Shown here: in pieces, positions 17,447 through 26,291 of the stretch
Position numbering within the stretch: the stretch's first letter is position 1
Layout of the letters: every line of letters starts with the position of its first letter
Assembly (NCBI GenBank): GCA_944368155.1
Contig: CALVWW010000006.1
Span: 1-64,000 of the forward strand
Length of the DNA: 64,000 nt
Source of the DNA: an uncultured Clostridia bacterium
GTDB taxonomy: Bacteria > Bacillota > Clostridia > Christensenellales > Borkfalkiaceae
Direction of reading: 5' to 3'
The notes under the pieces: model-generated
Seen by the model: the letters and a program-made list of their open reading frames with translations, nothing else
Databases searched by the model: none
Told to the model about the DNA's origin: nothing
Made by a program: the position numbers and the translations under genes

Positions 17447-18982
17447 ATGCGGCAGAAAATAAGGCAGGCGGCACAGCTTCCGTTTATGCGCAAAATTTTA
17501 TGGTTTTTCGACAGTCTGTGGTATCCCGCAGTCTATGCCTTACTTGCGCTCGTATCGTCTTTCACCGGCATGGAAATAGCGTTCTATGCCTTAACAGCCG
17601 TCATAGTCGTATTTACTGCTGTTTTTTCGCGCGATTCAAAGCCGCTGCTTGCGCCGGTGTTCATGGCGGTGTATGCCGTAAGCTGGGTGCACACGCCGCA
17701 GCCGCCTTTCTCGGATGATTTCTTTTATACCCGCGGGGTGCAGATATATTTTCTCTGCCTTGGAGCGCTGCTCATTGCCTGCATGCTCTTCCGTTTTATA
17801 GTTTTTCCGCAGGACAGAAATTTTTTTAAGGAGAGCAAGCTCCGCCTCGGCATAGTTCTCATGACGGCGGCTTTCCTTTTAAACGGCGTATTCTTCGGAG
17901 GGTATACGACAAATAATCTGCCGTTCGGTCTTTTAATTGCGCTCTCGTTTTTTGTCTTTTATATTTATTTTTTCAACACACTGCGCACAGACGAAGGCAC
18001 GGGCATGTATGCCGGCTATTTGCTGGTGATGACGGCGGGCATTATATTCCTTCAGCTGTGCAAGATATATCTGTTCGACGACATAATCGTCGACGGCTCT
18101 GCAAACAAGGATATTCTCGTGGCCGGCTGGGGCATGAGCAACAACATAGGCGGCATGCTCGGCATGTTCCTGCCCGCCTGCTTCTTTGTCGCCGCAAAGC
18201 GGCAGCGATTCGGCTGGATATTCTATGTGCTCGGCTTTATTTTTCTTGGCGGAGTGGCGCTCACCTTAAGCCGCACGTCGCTACTCATAAGCGGATTAAT
18301 AACTGTGGCCGCCGCCATATATCTCAGCATAGCAAAGTCGCCCGTGCGCAAATTTGCCCGTATATTCAACATAGCCGTGATTGTTGTCGGAATAGTGCTG
18401 CTCATTGCTCTGTGGGATTATGTGCGCGACCTCTTTGCCGTGTTCTTCGAACGCGGTTTCGACGATTCGGGGAGGTTCGAGCTGTGGGCGAACGGCATAA
18501 GAAACTTCCTGCGTGCGCCGCTGTTCGGCGTCGGCTTTTACGAACCGCTTGAAAATTCGTATAATATCGAAAACTGGGTGTTCCCCGACATGTATCACAA
18601 TATATTCATTCAGATGCTCGCAAGTTGCGGCATATTCGGACTGATTGCCTACGTCGTGCATATTCTTCAGGTTGCGTTTGCAGTAAAGCGCAACCCCACG
18701 CCCGAAAGTCTGTTTTATATTGTAATACTTTTAAGCATGTTCGGAATGTCGCTTCTGGATAACCACATTTTTCATGTGTTCCCCGCCATGGTATATTCGG
18801 TATTTCTTCTGCTTTCCGAGCGCGAAGGGGAGGACGGCCCGTTGCTTCTGCTGCGTCCGCTTCTGGTTAAACTTCTGCGCCGTAAAAAGGAAATGGAGGG
18901 CGATGTTGCCGAAGGAGCCGCGGGCAGTTGCACGAATAGCATGCCGGTACGCCATGAAGATAAAAACAGCGGAATGCGTTAA
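17447..18982 (+). CDS. O-antigen ligase/polymerase (Wzy/WaaL-like) membrane protein
   Basis: 511 residues from the ATG at 17447, preceded by GAGGAG. About ten to twelve hydrophobic helices, with a large outer loop and the family pattern 'GRFELWANGIRNF...PLFGVGF' and 'DMYHNIFIQMLASCGIFGLI' (residues about 340-405). Such proteins join or transfer polysaccharide chains on a lipid carrier at the outer membrane face. The gene converges on the minus-strand polysaccharide genes and likely belongs with them. Whether it is a polymerase or a ligase cannot be decided from sequence. Confidence 0.85.
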   Translation: MRQKIRQAAQLPFMRKILWFFDSLWYPAVYALLALVSSFTGMEIAFYALTAVIVVFTAVFSRDSKPLLAPVFMAVYAVSWVHTPQPPFSDDFFYTRGVQIYFLCLGALLIACMLFRFIVFPQDRNFFKESKLRLGIVLMTAAFLLNGVFFGGYTTNNLPFGLLIALSFFVFYIYFFNTLRTDEGTGMYAGYLLVMTAGIIFLQLCKIYLFDDIIVDGSANKDILVAGWGMSNNIGGMLGMFLPACFFVAAKRQRFGWIFYVLGFIFLGGVALTLSRTSLLISGLITVAAAIYLSIAKSPVRKFARIFNIAVIVVGIVLLIALWDYVRDLFAVFFERGFDDSGRFELWANGIRNFLRAPLFGVGFYEPLENSYNIENWVFPDMYHNIFIQMLASCGIFGLIAYVVHILQVAFAVKRNPTPESLFYIVILLSMFGMSLLDNHIFHVFPAMVYSVFLLLSEREGEDGPLLLLRPLLVKLLRRKKEMEGDVAEGAAGSCTNSMPVRHEDKNSGMR

Positions 18983-18998
18983 AATAAATTGCTGCGAT

Positions 18999-19042
18999 AA
19001 AAGGGGCTGCGCCGCGGAAATTTTCCGCGGCGCAGCCCCTTT
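18999..19042. terminator. Bidirectional terminator between convergent genes
   Basis: AAAAGGGGCTGCGCCGCGG and its complement form a perfect stem with A and T runs on both sides. Confidence 0.9.
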
Positions 19043-19056
19043 TATCGGTTATTTTT

Positions 19057-19902
19057 CTATTGTCCTGCTTTTTCATGTTTTTTATGCTTTTCAGTCTTTT
19101 CGCCTTTTACAGGCTTTTCCTCTGCCGGCTTTAACAGCGGAGGGGGAGGAGTGACGGGCTTTGTCATCTCCTCGGTGTAGTGCCTGAACACGGTGTTTAT
19201 GTCACCGTCCTCACGCACTAGTCCGTCGTCTATCCATATTGCGCGCGAGCAATATTTCTTTACGGCTTCGCCGTGCGAAACTATCAAAAATGTCAGTCCC
19301 TTTTCGCGCATTTCGGCGAGCTTTGCATGGCATTTTCGGTTGAACGCCATGTCGCCCACTGCGAGTATTTCGTCTATGAGCAGTATTTCCGATTCCATAC
19401 TCACGGCAATGGAAAAGCCCAGCCTTGCCATCATGCCCGAAGAATACGTCTTTATCGGCGAATATATAAAGTCGCCAAGCTCAGAAAATTCAAGTATATC
19501 GTTGAATTTTGCGTCTATCTCTTTCTTGGTGTATCCGAGGATTGCGGCATTGAGGTATATATTCTCCACGCCCGTCGCATTGCCGTCGAAACCTGCGCCC
19601 AACTGCAAAAGCGGGGTAATTCTGCCGTACCTCTTTGCATATCCCGAAGTCGGCTTCAGTATTCCCGAAACTATCTTCAAAAGGGTAGATTTTCCCGCGC
19701 CGTTTTTGCCTATTATCGCCACTGCCTCGCCGCGGTGAACGTCGAAACTGACGCCCTTGAGGCACTCGAACTTTTTCTTTTTCAGATTCTTTTTAAATGC
19801 GCGCACGACGAGTTCTTTGAGAGTGTTGACACCCACTTCGTATTTGTTGAACTTCATTGTCACGTCGCGCACTTCCAGTACCACCTGCCTGCTCTCTTCC
19901 AT
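19057..19902 (-). CDS. Polysaccharide ABC exporter, ATP-binding subunit (Wzt/TagH type)
   Basis: 281 residues from ATG 19902 (GAGG upstream; a GTG at 19908 is also in frame). Walker A GKNGAGKST, signature YSSGMMARLGFS, Walker B EILLIDEIL. The spacing matches the O-antigen/teichoic-acid exporter class. It lacks a C-terminal carbohydrate-binding domain and instead ends in a short Pro- then Lys/Glu-rich tail (PPPPLLK ... KHKKHEK). Partners the permease encoded immediately upstream, 7 bases away. Confidence 0.94.
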   Translation of the reverse strand: MEESRQVVLEVRDVTMKFNKYEVGVNTLKELVVRAFKKNLKKKKFECLKGVSFDVHRGEAVAIIGKNGAGKSTLLKIVSGILKPTSGYAKRYGRITPLLQLGAGFDGNATGVENIYLNAAILGYTKKEIDAKFNDILEFSELGDFIYSPIKTYSSGMMARLGFSIAVSMESEILLIDEILAVGDMAFNRKCHAKLAEMREKGLTFLIVSHGEAVKKYCSRAIWIDDGLVREDGDINTVFRHYTEEMTKPVTPPPPLLKPAEEKPVKGEKTEKHKKHEKAGQ

Positions 19903-19909
19903 AGTCACC

Positions 19910-20740
19910 TCACAGGTTGGCGGCGATTCTGTTTCTCATCGCCTCGAGGAAAATCCAGCCCACAATCAGTAAAAGTATTGCAAAACCGTACATTGCAAGT
20001 ATAGACGGCTGCGTCACTGAGAACGTCATCATAAGGTTCGGAATGTCTCCCCTGAGCAGCATTCTGAAACCTTCGACATAGTGATACATCGGATTGAACA
20101 CCATTGCTTTTGTCACAAGTTCGCTGTTGAGCGCCTCGACTGAATAGAACAGCGGGGTGAGGTATGTCCACAGAGTTAAAATTACGCTGTAGATGTGCTT
20201 TATATCCCGGAAGAAAACATACAGCGCGCTCAGAAAGTAGGAGATACCGAGCGAGAATATTGTCACCGCAGGTATTATTATTACTACGAGCAGAGTTTCC
20301 CATGTAAAAGTATAATGCGGCCCGCCGAATATCGGCAGGGCACGGAAACCCGCTACGATAAAGAGTGCAATAAAGGAAAAGCCGAACGTGACTAAAGACG
20401 ACAGCACGTTGGAGGCGGGAAAAATCTCAATCGGCACTCTCGTCTTCTGCAACATGCTGGTGTGACCCACAAGGCAAGGCAGCGAACTCGAAGTTGAACT
20501 GCGCATTATATTGAAAATAATGTTGCCCGAAAGTATATATATGGGGTAATCAAGCCCGTTTGTCTGTCTGCCGAAGATTGCCGAGAACACGAACGCCATA
20601 ACTATCATGTTCAGCAGCGGGTTCAACACAGTCCACAGTACGCCGATAAAAGAACGGTAATACTGATTTTTTATGTTTCGCCGCACAAGCAGTCTCAGGA
20701 GGTAAACTCTCTGCGAGAGAGTCCCCGTTATACTCTTCAT
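19910..20740 (-). CDS. Polysaccharide ABC exporter, permease subunit (Wzm/TagG type)
   Basis: 276 residues with six predicted membrane helices typical of ABC-2 transporters. The N-terminal stretch 'NIKNQYYRSFIGVLWTVLNP' is the family hallmark. Exports a lipid-linked polysaccharide to the outer membrane face together with the ATPase that follows it. Within the minus-strand polysaccharide operon. Confidence 0.94.
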   Translation of the reverse strand: MKSITGTLSQRVYLLRLLVRRNIKNQYYRSFIGVLWTVLNPLLNMIVMAFVFSAIFGRQTNGLDYPIYILSGNIIFNIMRSSTSSSLPCLVGHTSMLQKTRVPIEIFPASNVLSSLVTFGFSFIALFIVAGFRALPIFGGPHYTFTWETLLVVIIIPAVTIFSLGISYFLSALYVFFRDIKHIYSVILTLWTYLTPLFYSVEALNSELVTKAMVFNPMYHYVEGFRMLLRGDIPNLMMTFSVTQPSILAMYGFAILLLIVGWIFLEAMRNRIAANL

Positions 20741-20834
20741 CTATAATGTCTCCGCTTATTGTTCTTCAAAAAGTATATCCTTATTGAATAAAAAATAACC
20801 GCGAATGCGCATTATTAAAGCGCGCGTTGATTTC

Positions 20835-21941
20835 TTAAATCTGATTTTGTCCGCCCGTTCCGGCAAGAGCATTTTCATAGAACTGACCGAGCCGGTGCGC
20901 CTCTCTTTTAATGTCGTAGTGCGCATTCTCAACAAGTTCCCTGCAATCATAAAAATGTACGGCGGGCTTTTTCAGCTCATCCGCCCATGCTCCTGCGTCC
21001 TCGGGGAGGAATATGCACCTGCCCGTGATATCGGCTTCCTTCGGCACCGAGTCAGACAGTATGCATTTGAGTCCCGCAGCCTGCGCTTCGATTGCCACCA
21101 TTCCGAGCCCTTCGTATCGTGAAGGCAGACAAAAAACGTCGGCCGCCTTATACCAAGGAACGGGGTCGCACGGCGCAATCATTCGTACCTTTGATAAAAT
21201 TCCGCATTGTGCCGCCGCGTCGCGCACGGCGTGTTTCTCCTCGCCGTCGCCCACAAGCACGAGCGTCATGTCCCCGCTGTCTGCCGCACGTGAAAATGCT
21301 TCCACAAGGAACGGCAGGTTCTTCTGATATGCAAATCTGCCCACAAAAAGCACGACCTTGCCGCTTAAACCGAGCTTTTCCCTCTCGGCGCTGTAGTCTT
21401 CTCTGCTTGAATAAAAGCGTTCTGCCTCTATTGCGTCGGGCAGAATTGTCGCTTCATCCGCGCGCTTTCCGAATATGTTCTCCGCCGCATGCCTGCTGCA
21501 AGCCATCAGGTGCGTGGCATGTTCGGCGGCAAAAGGCCGCAAAAAGCTCTTGGCAAGGTAATGTTCGGAATTTTTATTGAACGCGCTGTGCACATGGCAA
21601 ATTCTTACGGGAACATCGGTGTGTGCCGCCGCCGTGAGCGAAAATGCGGAAAGAGTGGTGAGGTGGGAGTGTACCACCGAGTATTCGGTATTCGAACAGA
21701 TTCGCTCGAGGTCGAATACGCCTTTCAGAAAATTTTTCTGGAAGGGAGAAATATAGTATATCCTGGCGCTTTTATCGATCTTGCGCACAAGGTCGTCAAA
21801 TATCGACGGGGCGTAGGTGACAAAATCGAAGTGAAAGCGCTCCAGGTCTGTATGCCTGTAATAGTTGAGCAGGCAGGAGGCAACGCCGCCGAGGCGCGCA
21901 TTGCCGACCACTTGCAGAACGTTTATCTTGTTGTTTTGCAT
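20835..21941 (-). CDS. Glycosyltransferase family 4
   Basis: 368 residues in two Rossmann-like halves (GT-B fold). The N-terminal half has VGNARLGGVASCLLNYY. The C-terminal half has VGRFAYQKNLPFLVEAF and the nucleotide-sugar signature PSRYEGLGMVAIEAQAAGL. It resembles EpsF/CapH-like enzymes of exopolysaccharide synthesis; donor and acceptor are not predictable. 42 bases after the sugar-transferase gene in the same operon. Confidence 0.92.
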   Translation of the reverse strand: MQNNKINVLQVVGNARLGGVASCLLNYYRHTDLERFHFDFVTYAPSIFDDLVRKIDKSARIYYISPFQKNFLKGVFDLERICSNTEYSVVHSHLTTLSAFSLTAAAHTDVPVRICHVHSAFNKNSEHYLAKSFLRPFAAEHATHLMACSRHAAENIFGKRADEATILPDAIEAERFYSSREDYSAEREKLGLSGKVVLFVGRFAYQKNLPFLVEAFSRAADSGDMTLVLVGDGEEKHAVRDAAAQCGILSKVRMIAPCDPVPWYKAADVFCLPSRYEGLGMVAIEAQAAGLKCILSDSVPKEADITGRCIFLPEDAGAWADELKKPAVHFYDCRELVENAHYDIKREAHRLGQFYENALAGTGGQNQI

Positions 21942-21983
21942 GCTTGCATATCTCCTGCGCGTTTTCGGCGGGCATATATGCCG

Positions 21984-22703
21984 TCAGTTTTCTTCCCCGC
22001 CTTGCTCACTGTCGGGGTCGAGTCCGAAATTAATATATGTCTTTGCGCTAATTTTCAGTCGTTTCCCGACTTCGCTTTTGGCCTTTTCGTATTTCTCTTT
22101 TGAAACATGTTTCAAAAAGCGGCGCTCGCCTGCAAGCAGCACAGCTACAGTGGTAAAAATTATAGCAATATCCATAAAGGGGGAGGCGTGCATTACATAA
22201 TATGCATCGTAATATTTTCTCGCTTTTATGGTCAGGTATCCGTTTCCGCGCACCTGCGAAAGACCGGTGAGTCCCGGCCTCATTTCAAATTTAACCAGTT
22301 CCCATCTCTCGTATTCGCAGTCGTAGTCGGGGAGCAGGGGACGCGGGCCGATAAAGCACATATCGCCCTTTAAAATATTAAAAAGCTGCGGCAGTTCGTC
22401 GATTTTGAATTTGCGGATAATTTTGCCGACTTTTGTGAGGTTTACATTATTGTCTTTGATTACCGGGTTGTGTTTATCGAAAGGTACGTTTTCCGTCTTC
22501 ATCGAGCGGAATTTATAGCAGGTGAATTTTTTTCCGTATTTTCCCGTGCGGCTCTGCTTGAGAAACACGTGTCCGCCGTCCTCGCTCTTGATGGCTATCG
22601 CAACGGCCGCAAACAGCGGCGAACATATTACCAGCGCAATCAAAGCAAAGAAAAAGTCGAAAAAATATTTTATTTTAAAATAAAACCTTATCAGAATGTG
22701 CAT
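21984..22703 (-). CDS. Initiating sugar transferase (undecaprenyl-phosphate sugar-1-P transferase)
   Basis: 239 residues from ATG 22703; an ATG at 22751 would add 16 atypical residues and cannot be excluded. One N-terminal membrane helix (FFDFFFALIALVICSPLFAA) then the bacterial sugar-transferase domain: FTCYKFRSMKT, FKIDELPQLFNILKGDMCFI, GPRPLLP and PGLTGLSQVRGNGY. It transfers a sugar-1-phosphate to the lipid carrier, the first step of glycan assembly. The unusual C-terminal extension beyond the domain is highly charged. Confidence 0.9.
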   Translation of the reverse strand: MHILIRFYFKIKYFFDFFFALIALVICSPLFAAVAIAIKSEDGGHVFLKQSRTGKYGKKFTCYKFRSMKTENVPFDKHNPVIKDNNVNLTKVGKIIRKFKIDELPQLFNILKGDMCFIGPRPLLPDYDCEYERWELVKFEMRPGLTGLSQVRGNGYLTIKARKYYDAYYVMHASPFMDIAIIFTTVAVLLAGERRFLKHVSKEKYEKAKSEVGKRLKISAKTYINFGLDPDSEQGGEEN

Positions 22704-22912
22704 AAAACGGCAGTTCGCCCTCTGCGGCGGCATATGTAAAACCCTGTGCATATCCCGCGCGCATTCAGTATATATTGCAGGTATTATACTACATTCGGCA
22801 ATATAAATCTACCGATTGCGCAACAAAAAAGCAGATAATGCCAAATTTCGGCATAAACACAGTATATCTTAAATCCCGATTGCAGCAGCTGCCGCCGAAA
22901 CGTGCGGAAATT

Positions 22913-24652
22913 TTATTCCTTAAAAAACATACGCTCCCAATTTTCGCGCGAGCACATGCTCTCTTTTTCTCGGCGATATTGCCTTTTAATGCGTGAATAT
23001 CCGAACAAAAGCCCGAAGAACACTCTGTAAGCCGCGCGGCGCAACACTCTGCGGCGCCCGGCGTCGAACTGCAGAACCAGCCCCTTTCCGCTCGCTCTGT
23101 CGTAGTGCACGACAATTTTCTTTCCGAAGCAGTCTGCGGCGCTCGGGTTGCCTATGTCGGTCACTCCGACGCGTTTGGAAAAGGCAAATGACGGCAGATA
23201 GAGCTCGACCGAAAGTGCGATACAGCGGAAAAATTCTGCCTTTTTACCCTGTTTTCTCATCTTGGGCTGCGGTTTTCCGCCGCAAAGTTTTTCGACTGTT
23301 TCTTCGTCGGAAAGTGCCTGCGCCAGCCTGCGTATGCGGCTGTTTACCTCTTCCGAGTCGCTTTCAAGGAAGAACTGCGGTCCGCGTTTAAAGTCCTGAT
23401 AAGCTTCATAGAGTGCCTGAACGCAGTTGTAATTTTTTAATATCAGGTTTTTGAACATGAAGTACGCAAACCTGACGGCGGGCCTGAAGCCGCCCGCTTT
23501 GCAGTGCAGCGCCGAAGTTACGGCAAGGTTGCGCTTTATATAGTACTCCAAAATCCCCGTGTATTTCCCGGCAAAGTCCTGGTGCCACACGGCAATGCCG
23601 CTTGTCAGTATAAATTCTTTTGCCGCTCGCATACCGTATTCCACGTCGTCGCCCTTTATAAAAAACGGCATCGGCAATCCGTGCTTTTTAACGGAGCAAG
23701 CGGGCATGCAGCAGTACCACCATGCATTGTAGTCGGGCTTTGGCGCGCTCTCGTTCCGCATGAGAGAGCGCGTTTCGCGCATGTCGAGTCCGGAATTTAT
23801 CAGTTTGAACCTCAGGCCGTCATATTTTCCTCCGAATTCGTACTGAATGACCGGCCGTTCCAGAACCAGCATAGCTCCGCCGACGGCAGCTTCGCTGTGT
23901 TCGGGCGTGAGCGCGCATAAAAGGCGCCACGTGCGTTTTAATACGCTGAAGTCAAAGCGTATATCGTCGTCAGTTAAAAGATAGTGAGTGTATTTGTTTT
24001 GCCGCTCGGCCTCGTAAAGTCCTCTCGCAAATCCGCCGCTCCCGCCAAGATTGCGGTTGGGAACAATTTCATAAAAGTCTCCTACGGGTGTGCCGAGCGA
24101 GCGTGCGTTGTCTACAACGATGAAGTGGATTCTGTCCAGCCATTCCGGCTCGGCTTTGATTGCGTTCGCTACGCGGCTTAAGTTATCTTCGACAAATTTT
24201 TCCCTGCGGTAGGTGCAGATTATTACGGCTATGCGCACGTCTTTCTCTTCGGCGCGTTCGTCTTCCCAACTGCCGCCGTAAATTTTGCAATTGCTCTTTG
24301 CCCCGAGCGTAAAATATATATATCCTTCCACCTTACCGAAAGGAGCGAGCGGGAGAGAACAATTGCCGTTGCAATTGTGCGAAGAGAGCAGTTTTTCCGC
24401 TCCGCTCCCTTTCCGCTCATAAAAATTTATTACATATTCTCCCTCGGCCGAAAGGTTGAGTTTTATCCTCTCCGTTCCGCAGTATTTACGGTAGGTTTTT
24501 AAGGAGAGCAGGTTGAAGTATGTTTCAAACGACGCCGTCTCTCCCGCGGAAAGGCTCACCGTGCGGCTGTCTTTATCAAATTTTCCGCCCTTGCAGAACA
24601 GTTCCTGCGTTCCGCTCATACCGTTGCCGGGCATAATATCGAATAGTATCAC
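22913..24652 (-). CDS. GlfT2-like galactofuranosyltransferase (GT2)
   Basis: 579 residues from a GTG at 24652. An N-terminal beta-sandwich domain (to about 135) precedes a GT-A domain with VAVIICTYRRE-type start (IAVIICTYRREKFV), NRNLGGSGGFARGL, the metal-binding LLTDDDI and the general-base-like WWYCCMP/IKGDDVEYG region, as in mycobacterial GlfT2. With glf next door it probably adds galactofuranose from UDP-Galf to a lipid-linked glycan. The promoter's -10 box lies only six bases before the GTG, so the message may be leaderless; ATGs at 24634 and 24619 are alternatives. Confidence 0.88.
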   Translation of the reverse strand: MILFDIMPGNGMSGTQELFCKGGKFDKDSRTVSLSAGETASFETYFNLLSLKTYRKYCGTERIKLNLSAEGEYVINFYERKGSGAEKLLSSHNCNGNCSLPLAPFGKVEGYIYFTLGAKSNCKIYGGSWEDERAEEKDVRIAVIICTYRREKFVEDNLSRVANAIKAEPEWLDRIHFIVVDNARSLGTPVGDFYEIVPNRNLGGSGGFARGLYEAERQNKYTHYLLTDDDIRFDFSVLKRTWRLLCALTPEHSEAAVGGAMLVLERPVIQYEFGGKYDGLRFKLINSGLDMRETRSLMRNESAPKPDYNAWWYCCMPACSVKKHGLPMPFFIKGDDVEYGMRAAKEFILTSGIAVWHQDFAGKYTGILEYYIKRNLAVTSALHCKAGGFRPAVRFAYFMFKNLILKNYNCVQALYEAYQDFKRGPQFFLESDSEEVNSRIRRLAQALSDEETVEKLCGGKPQPKMRKQGKKAEFFRCIALSVELYLPSFAFSKRVGVTDIGNPSAADCFGKKIVVHYDRASGKGLVLQFDAGRRRVLRRAAYRVFFGLLFGYSRIKRQYRREKESMCSRENWERMFFKE

Positions 24653-24658
24653 GTAATT

Positions 24659-24687
24659 ATTATATCATGTGTTTATAAATAAATCAA
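24659..24687 (-). promoter_or_regulatory. Promoter of the GlfT2-like gene
   Basis: On the minus strand TTGATT (24687-24682), 17 bases, TATAAT (24664-24659); six bases later the GTG start codon. Confidence 0.7.
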
Positions 24688-24789
24688 TGATTAATTTTTG
24701 AGCCGCATTTTGTCGGCCAGCCGCGGGCATGGCAGGGCAAAATAACCGCCCTGTGATATTATGTGCATTTTACGATTTATTCTGTATGC

Positions 24790-24818
24790 AAAATGCCGCA
24801 GGCCGGGCCGCGGCATTC
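24790..24818 (-). terminator. glf terminator
   Basis: On the minus strand AATGCCGC ... GCGGCATT followed by TTGC, 27 bases after the glf stop. Only a short T-run, so moderate. Confidence 0.55.
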
Positions 24819-24844
24819 AGGTTCTGATTGAACTTGCGGCGGGC

Positions 24845-25948
24845 TCACTTCAATTGGCTGTCTGCACATGCGAGCGCGGCCTCTATCACCTTGTCCATGT
24901 CGTAATACTTGTATTGTCCCAGCCTTCCTCCGAAAATTACGTCGCTCTCGTTGTTCGCGAGCGCCCTGTATTTTTCATACAGCGCATTGTTCCGTTCATC
25001 GTTGACGGGATAATATGGTTCGTCTCCGCGCTTCCATGCGGCGGGATATTCTCTGGTTATATAAGTCACCGGGCTTTCGGCCCTTTCAAAGTGCTTATGT
25101 TCTATGATTCGGGTGTATGGTACTTCGTGTCCCGTGTAATTGATTACGGCGTTTCCCTGAAAGTTTTCTTCTTCCAGCCGTTCTGTTTCAAACCGCAGCG
25201 AGCGGTATTCCAGCTCGCCGTAGCGGTAGCCGTAATATTCGTCAATCATGCCCGTATATACGGTTTTTGCCGCAACTCTGCCGTTTTCCCTTATAAAGTC
25301 GAAGTAATCGCAATTGAGTTTTACCGTTGCGCCCTCCAGAAGTTTTTCGGCAAGGCGGGTGTATCCCCCTTCGGCAACGCCCTGATATTTGTCGTTGAAA
25401 TAGTTGTTGTCGTAAACAAAGCGCAGAGGCAACCTCTTTATTATAAATGCAGGCAGTTCTTTGCAGCTCTTTCCCCACTGTTTTTCAGTGTAGCCCTTAA
25501 TCAGCTTTTCGAACACGTCGCGGCCCACGAGTTTCAGCGCCTGTTCCTCGAGATTTTTCGGCTCGCCGATGCCGAGCCCTGCAATCTGCCCGTCTATCTT
25601 TGCCTTTGCCTCGGCGGGAGTCGCAACGCCCCACATTCTGTAGAATGTATTCATGTTGAACGGCAGATTATACAGTTCGTCTTTATAGCGCGCTATAGGT
25701 GAGTTTACAAAGTTGTTGAAGGTAACGAATCTGTTTACATAGTTCCACACGCGCTCGTCAGAGGTGTGGAATATATGCGCGCCGTAAACATGCACGTTTA
25801 TCCCGTCGCGCTCTTCTGTATATATGTTGCCGCCTATGTGGCTGCGCCTGTCTATCACCAGGCATTTTTTGCCGGCGGCGGTCGCCTCGTGCGCAAATAC
25901 GCAGCCGAAAAGCCCCGCTCCGGCTATGAGATAGTCATATTTATTCAT
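24845..25948 (-). CDS. glf: UDP-galactopyranose mutase
   Basis: 367 residues, the normal size. N-terminal FAD-binding motif DYLIAGAGLFGCVFA; conserved RRSHIGGNIYTE; substrate and flavin regions 'YGAHIFHTSDERVWNYVN', EKQWGKSC and NYTGHEVPYTRIIEHKHF; C-terminal FGGRLGQYKYYDMD. It converts UDP-galactopyranose to UDP-galactofuranose with reduced FAD. This supplies the GlfT2-like transferase downstream. Own promoter. Confidence 0.97.
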   Translation of the reverse strand: MNKYDYLIAGAGLFGCVFAHEATAAGKKCLVIDRRSHIGGNIYTEERDGINVHVYGAHIFHTSDERVWNYVNRFVTFNNFVNSPIARYKDELYNLPFNMNTFYRMWGVATPAEAKAKIDGQIAGLGIGEPKNLEEQALKLVGRDVFEKLIKGYTEKQWGKSCKELPAFIIKRLPLRFVYDNNYFNDKYQGVAEGGYTRLAEKLLEGATVKLNCDYFDFIRENGRVAAKTVYTGMIDEYYGYRYGELEYRSLRFETERLEEENFQGNAVINYTGHEVPYTRIIEHKHFERAESPVTYITREYPAAWKRGDEPYYPVNDERNNALYEKYRALANNESDVIFGGRLGQYKYYDMDKVIEAALACADSQLK

Positions 25949-26004
25949 AAACTATATTTTTCCCCGCAAAAATTGGCCGCGCTTGTGCCTGATTTTCATA
26001 GAAC

Positions 26005-26033
26005 AGTATATCATATTATTATTTTGCGGTCAA
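26005..26033 (-). promoter_or_regulatory. glf promoter
   Basis: On the minus strand TTGACC (26033-26028), 17 bases, TATACT (26010-26005). Upstream bases 26034-26204 hold nothing else I recognise. Confidence 0.7.
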
Positions 26034-26206
26034 TAACCATTTTTATTTCTGTCGTCCGGGGACATATGCACAGCCGAGCATAAGGAGTAATCGGCCCGCA
26101 TATATGCCTGAATTATTTATAAAAATCGGACTGCAAATTTTTCAATTGCCTTCAGATTGCAAATAAGGCGGATTTATTGGTAAAAAATTTATTTGACTTG
26201 GTTAAC

Positions 26207-26243
26207 AAAAGAGGAGACGCCGCATTTTGCTGCGGTTCTCCTC
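26207..26243 (-). terminator. Terminator of the cytidylate-kinase-like gene
   Basis: On the minus strand GAGGAGAACCGCA pairs with TGCGGCGTCTCCTC, followed by TTTTG. Confidence 0.85.
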
Positions 26244-26291
26244 CGAATGTCATGAATTTGCAAATTGCCGGTTGCTCAGGCTACCGTATGG

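Noticed and set aside
19273..20004. Plus-strand open frame of 243 residues opposite the ABC exporter genes
   Set aside because: Overlaps two clear ABC-transporter genes and has no recognisable domain.
24761..25702. Plus-strand open frame of 313 residues across glf
   Set aside because: Antisense shadow of glf; its Phe/Val/Cys-rich composition is typical of reverse-frame artefacts.
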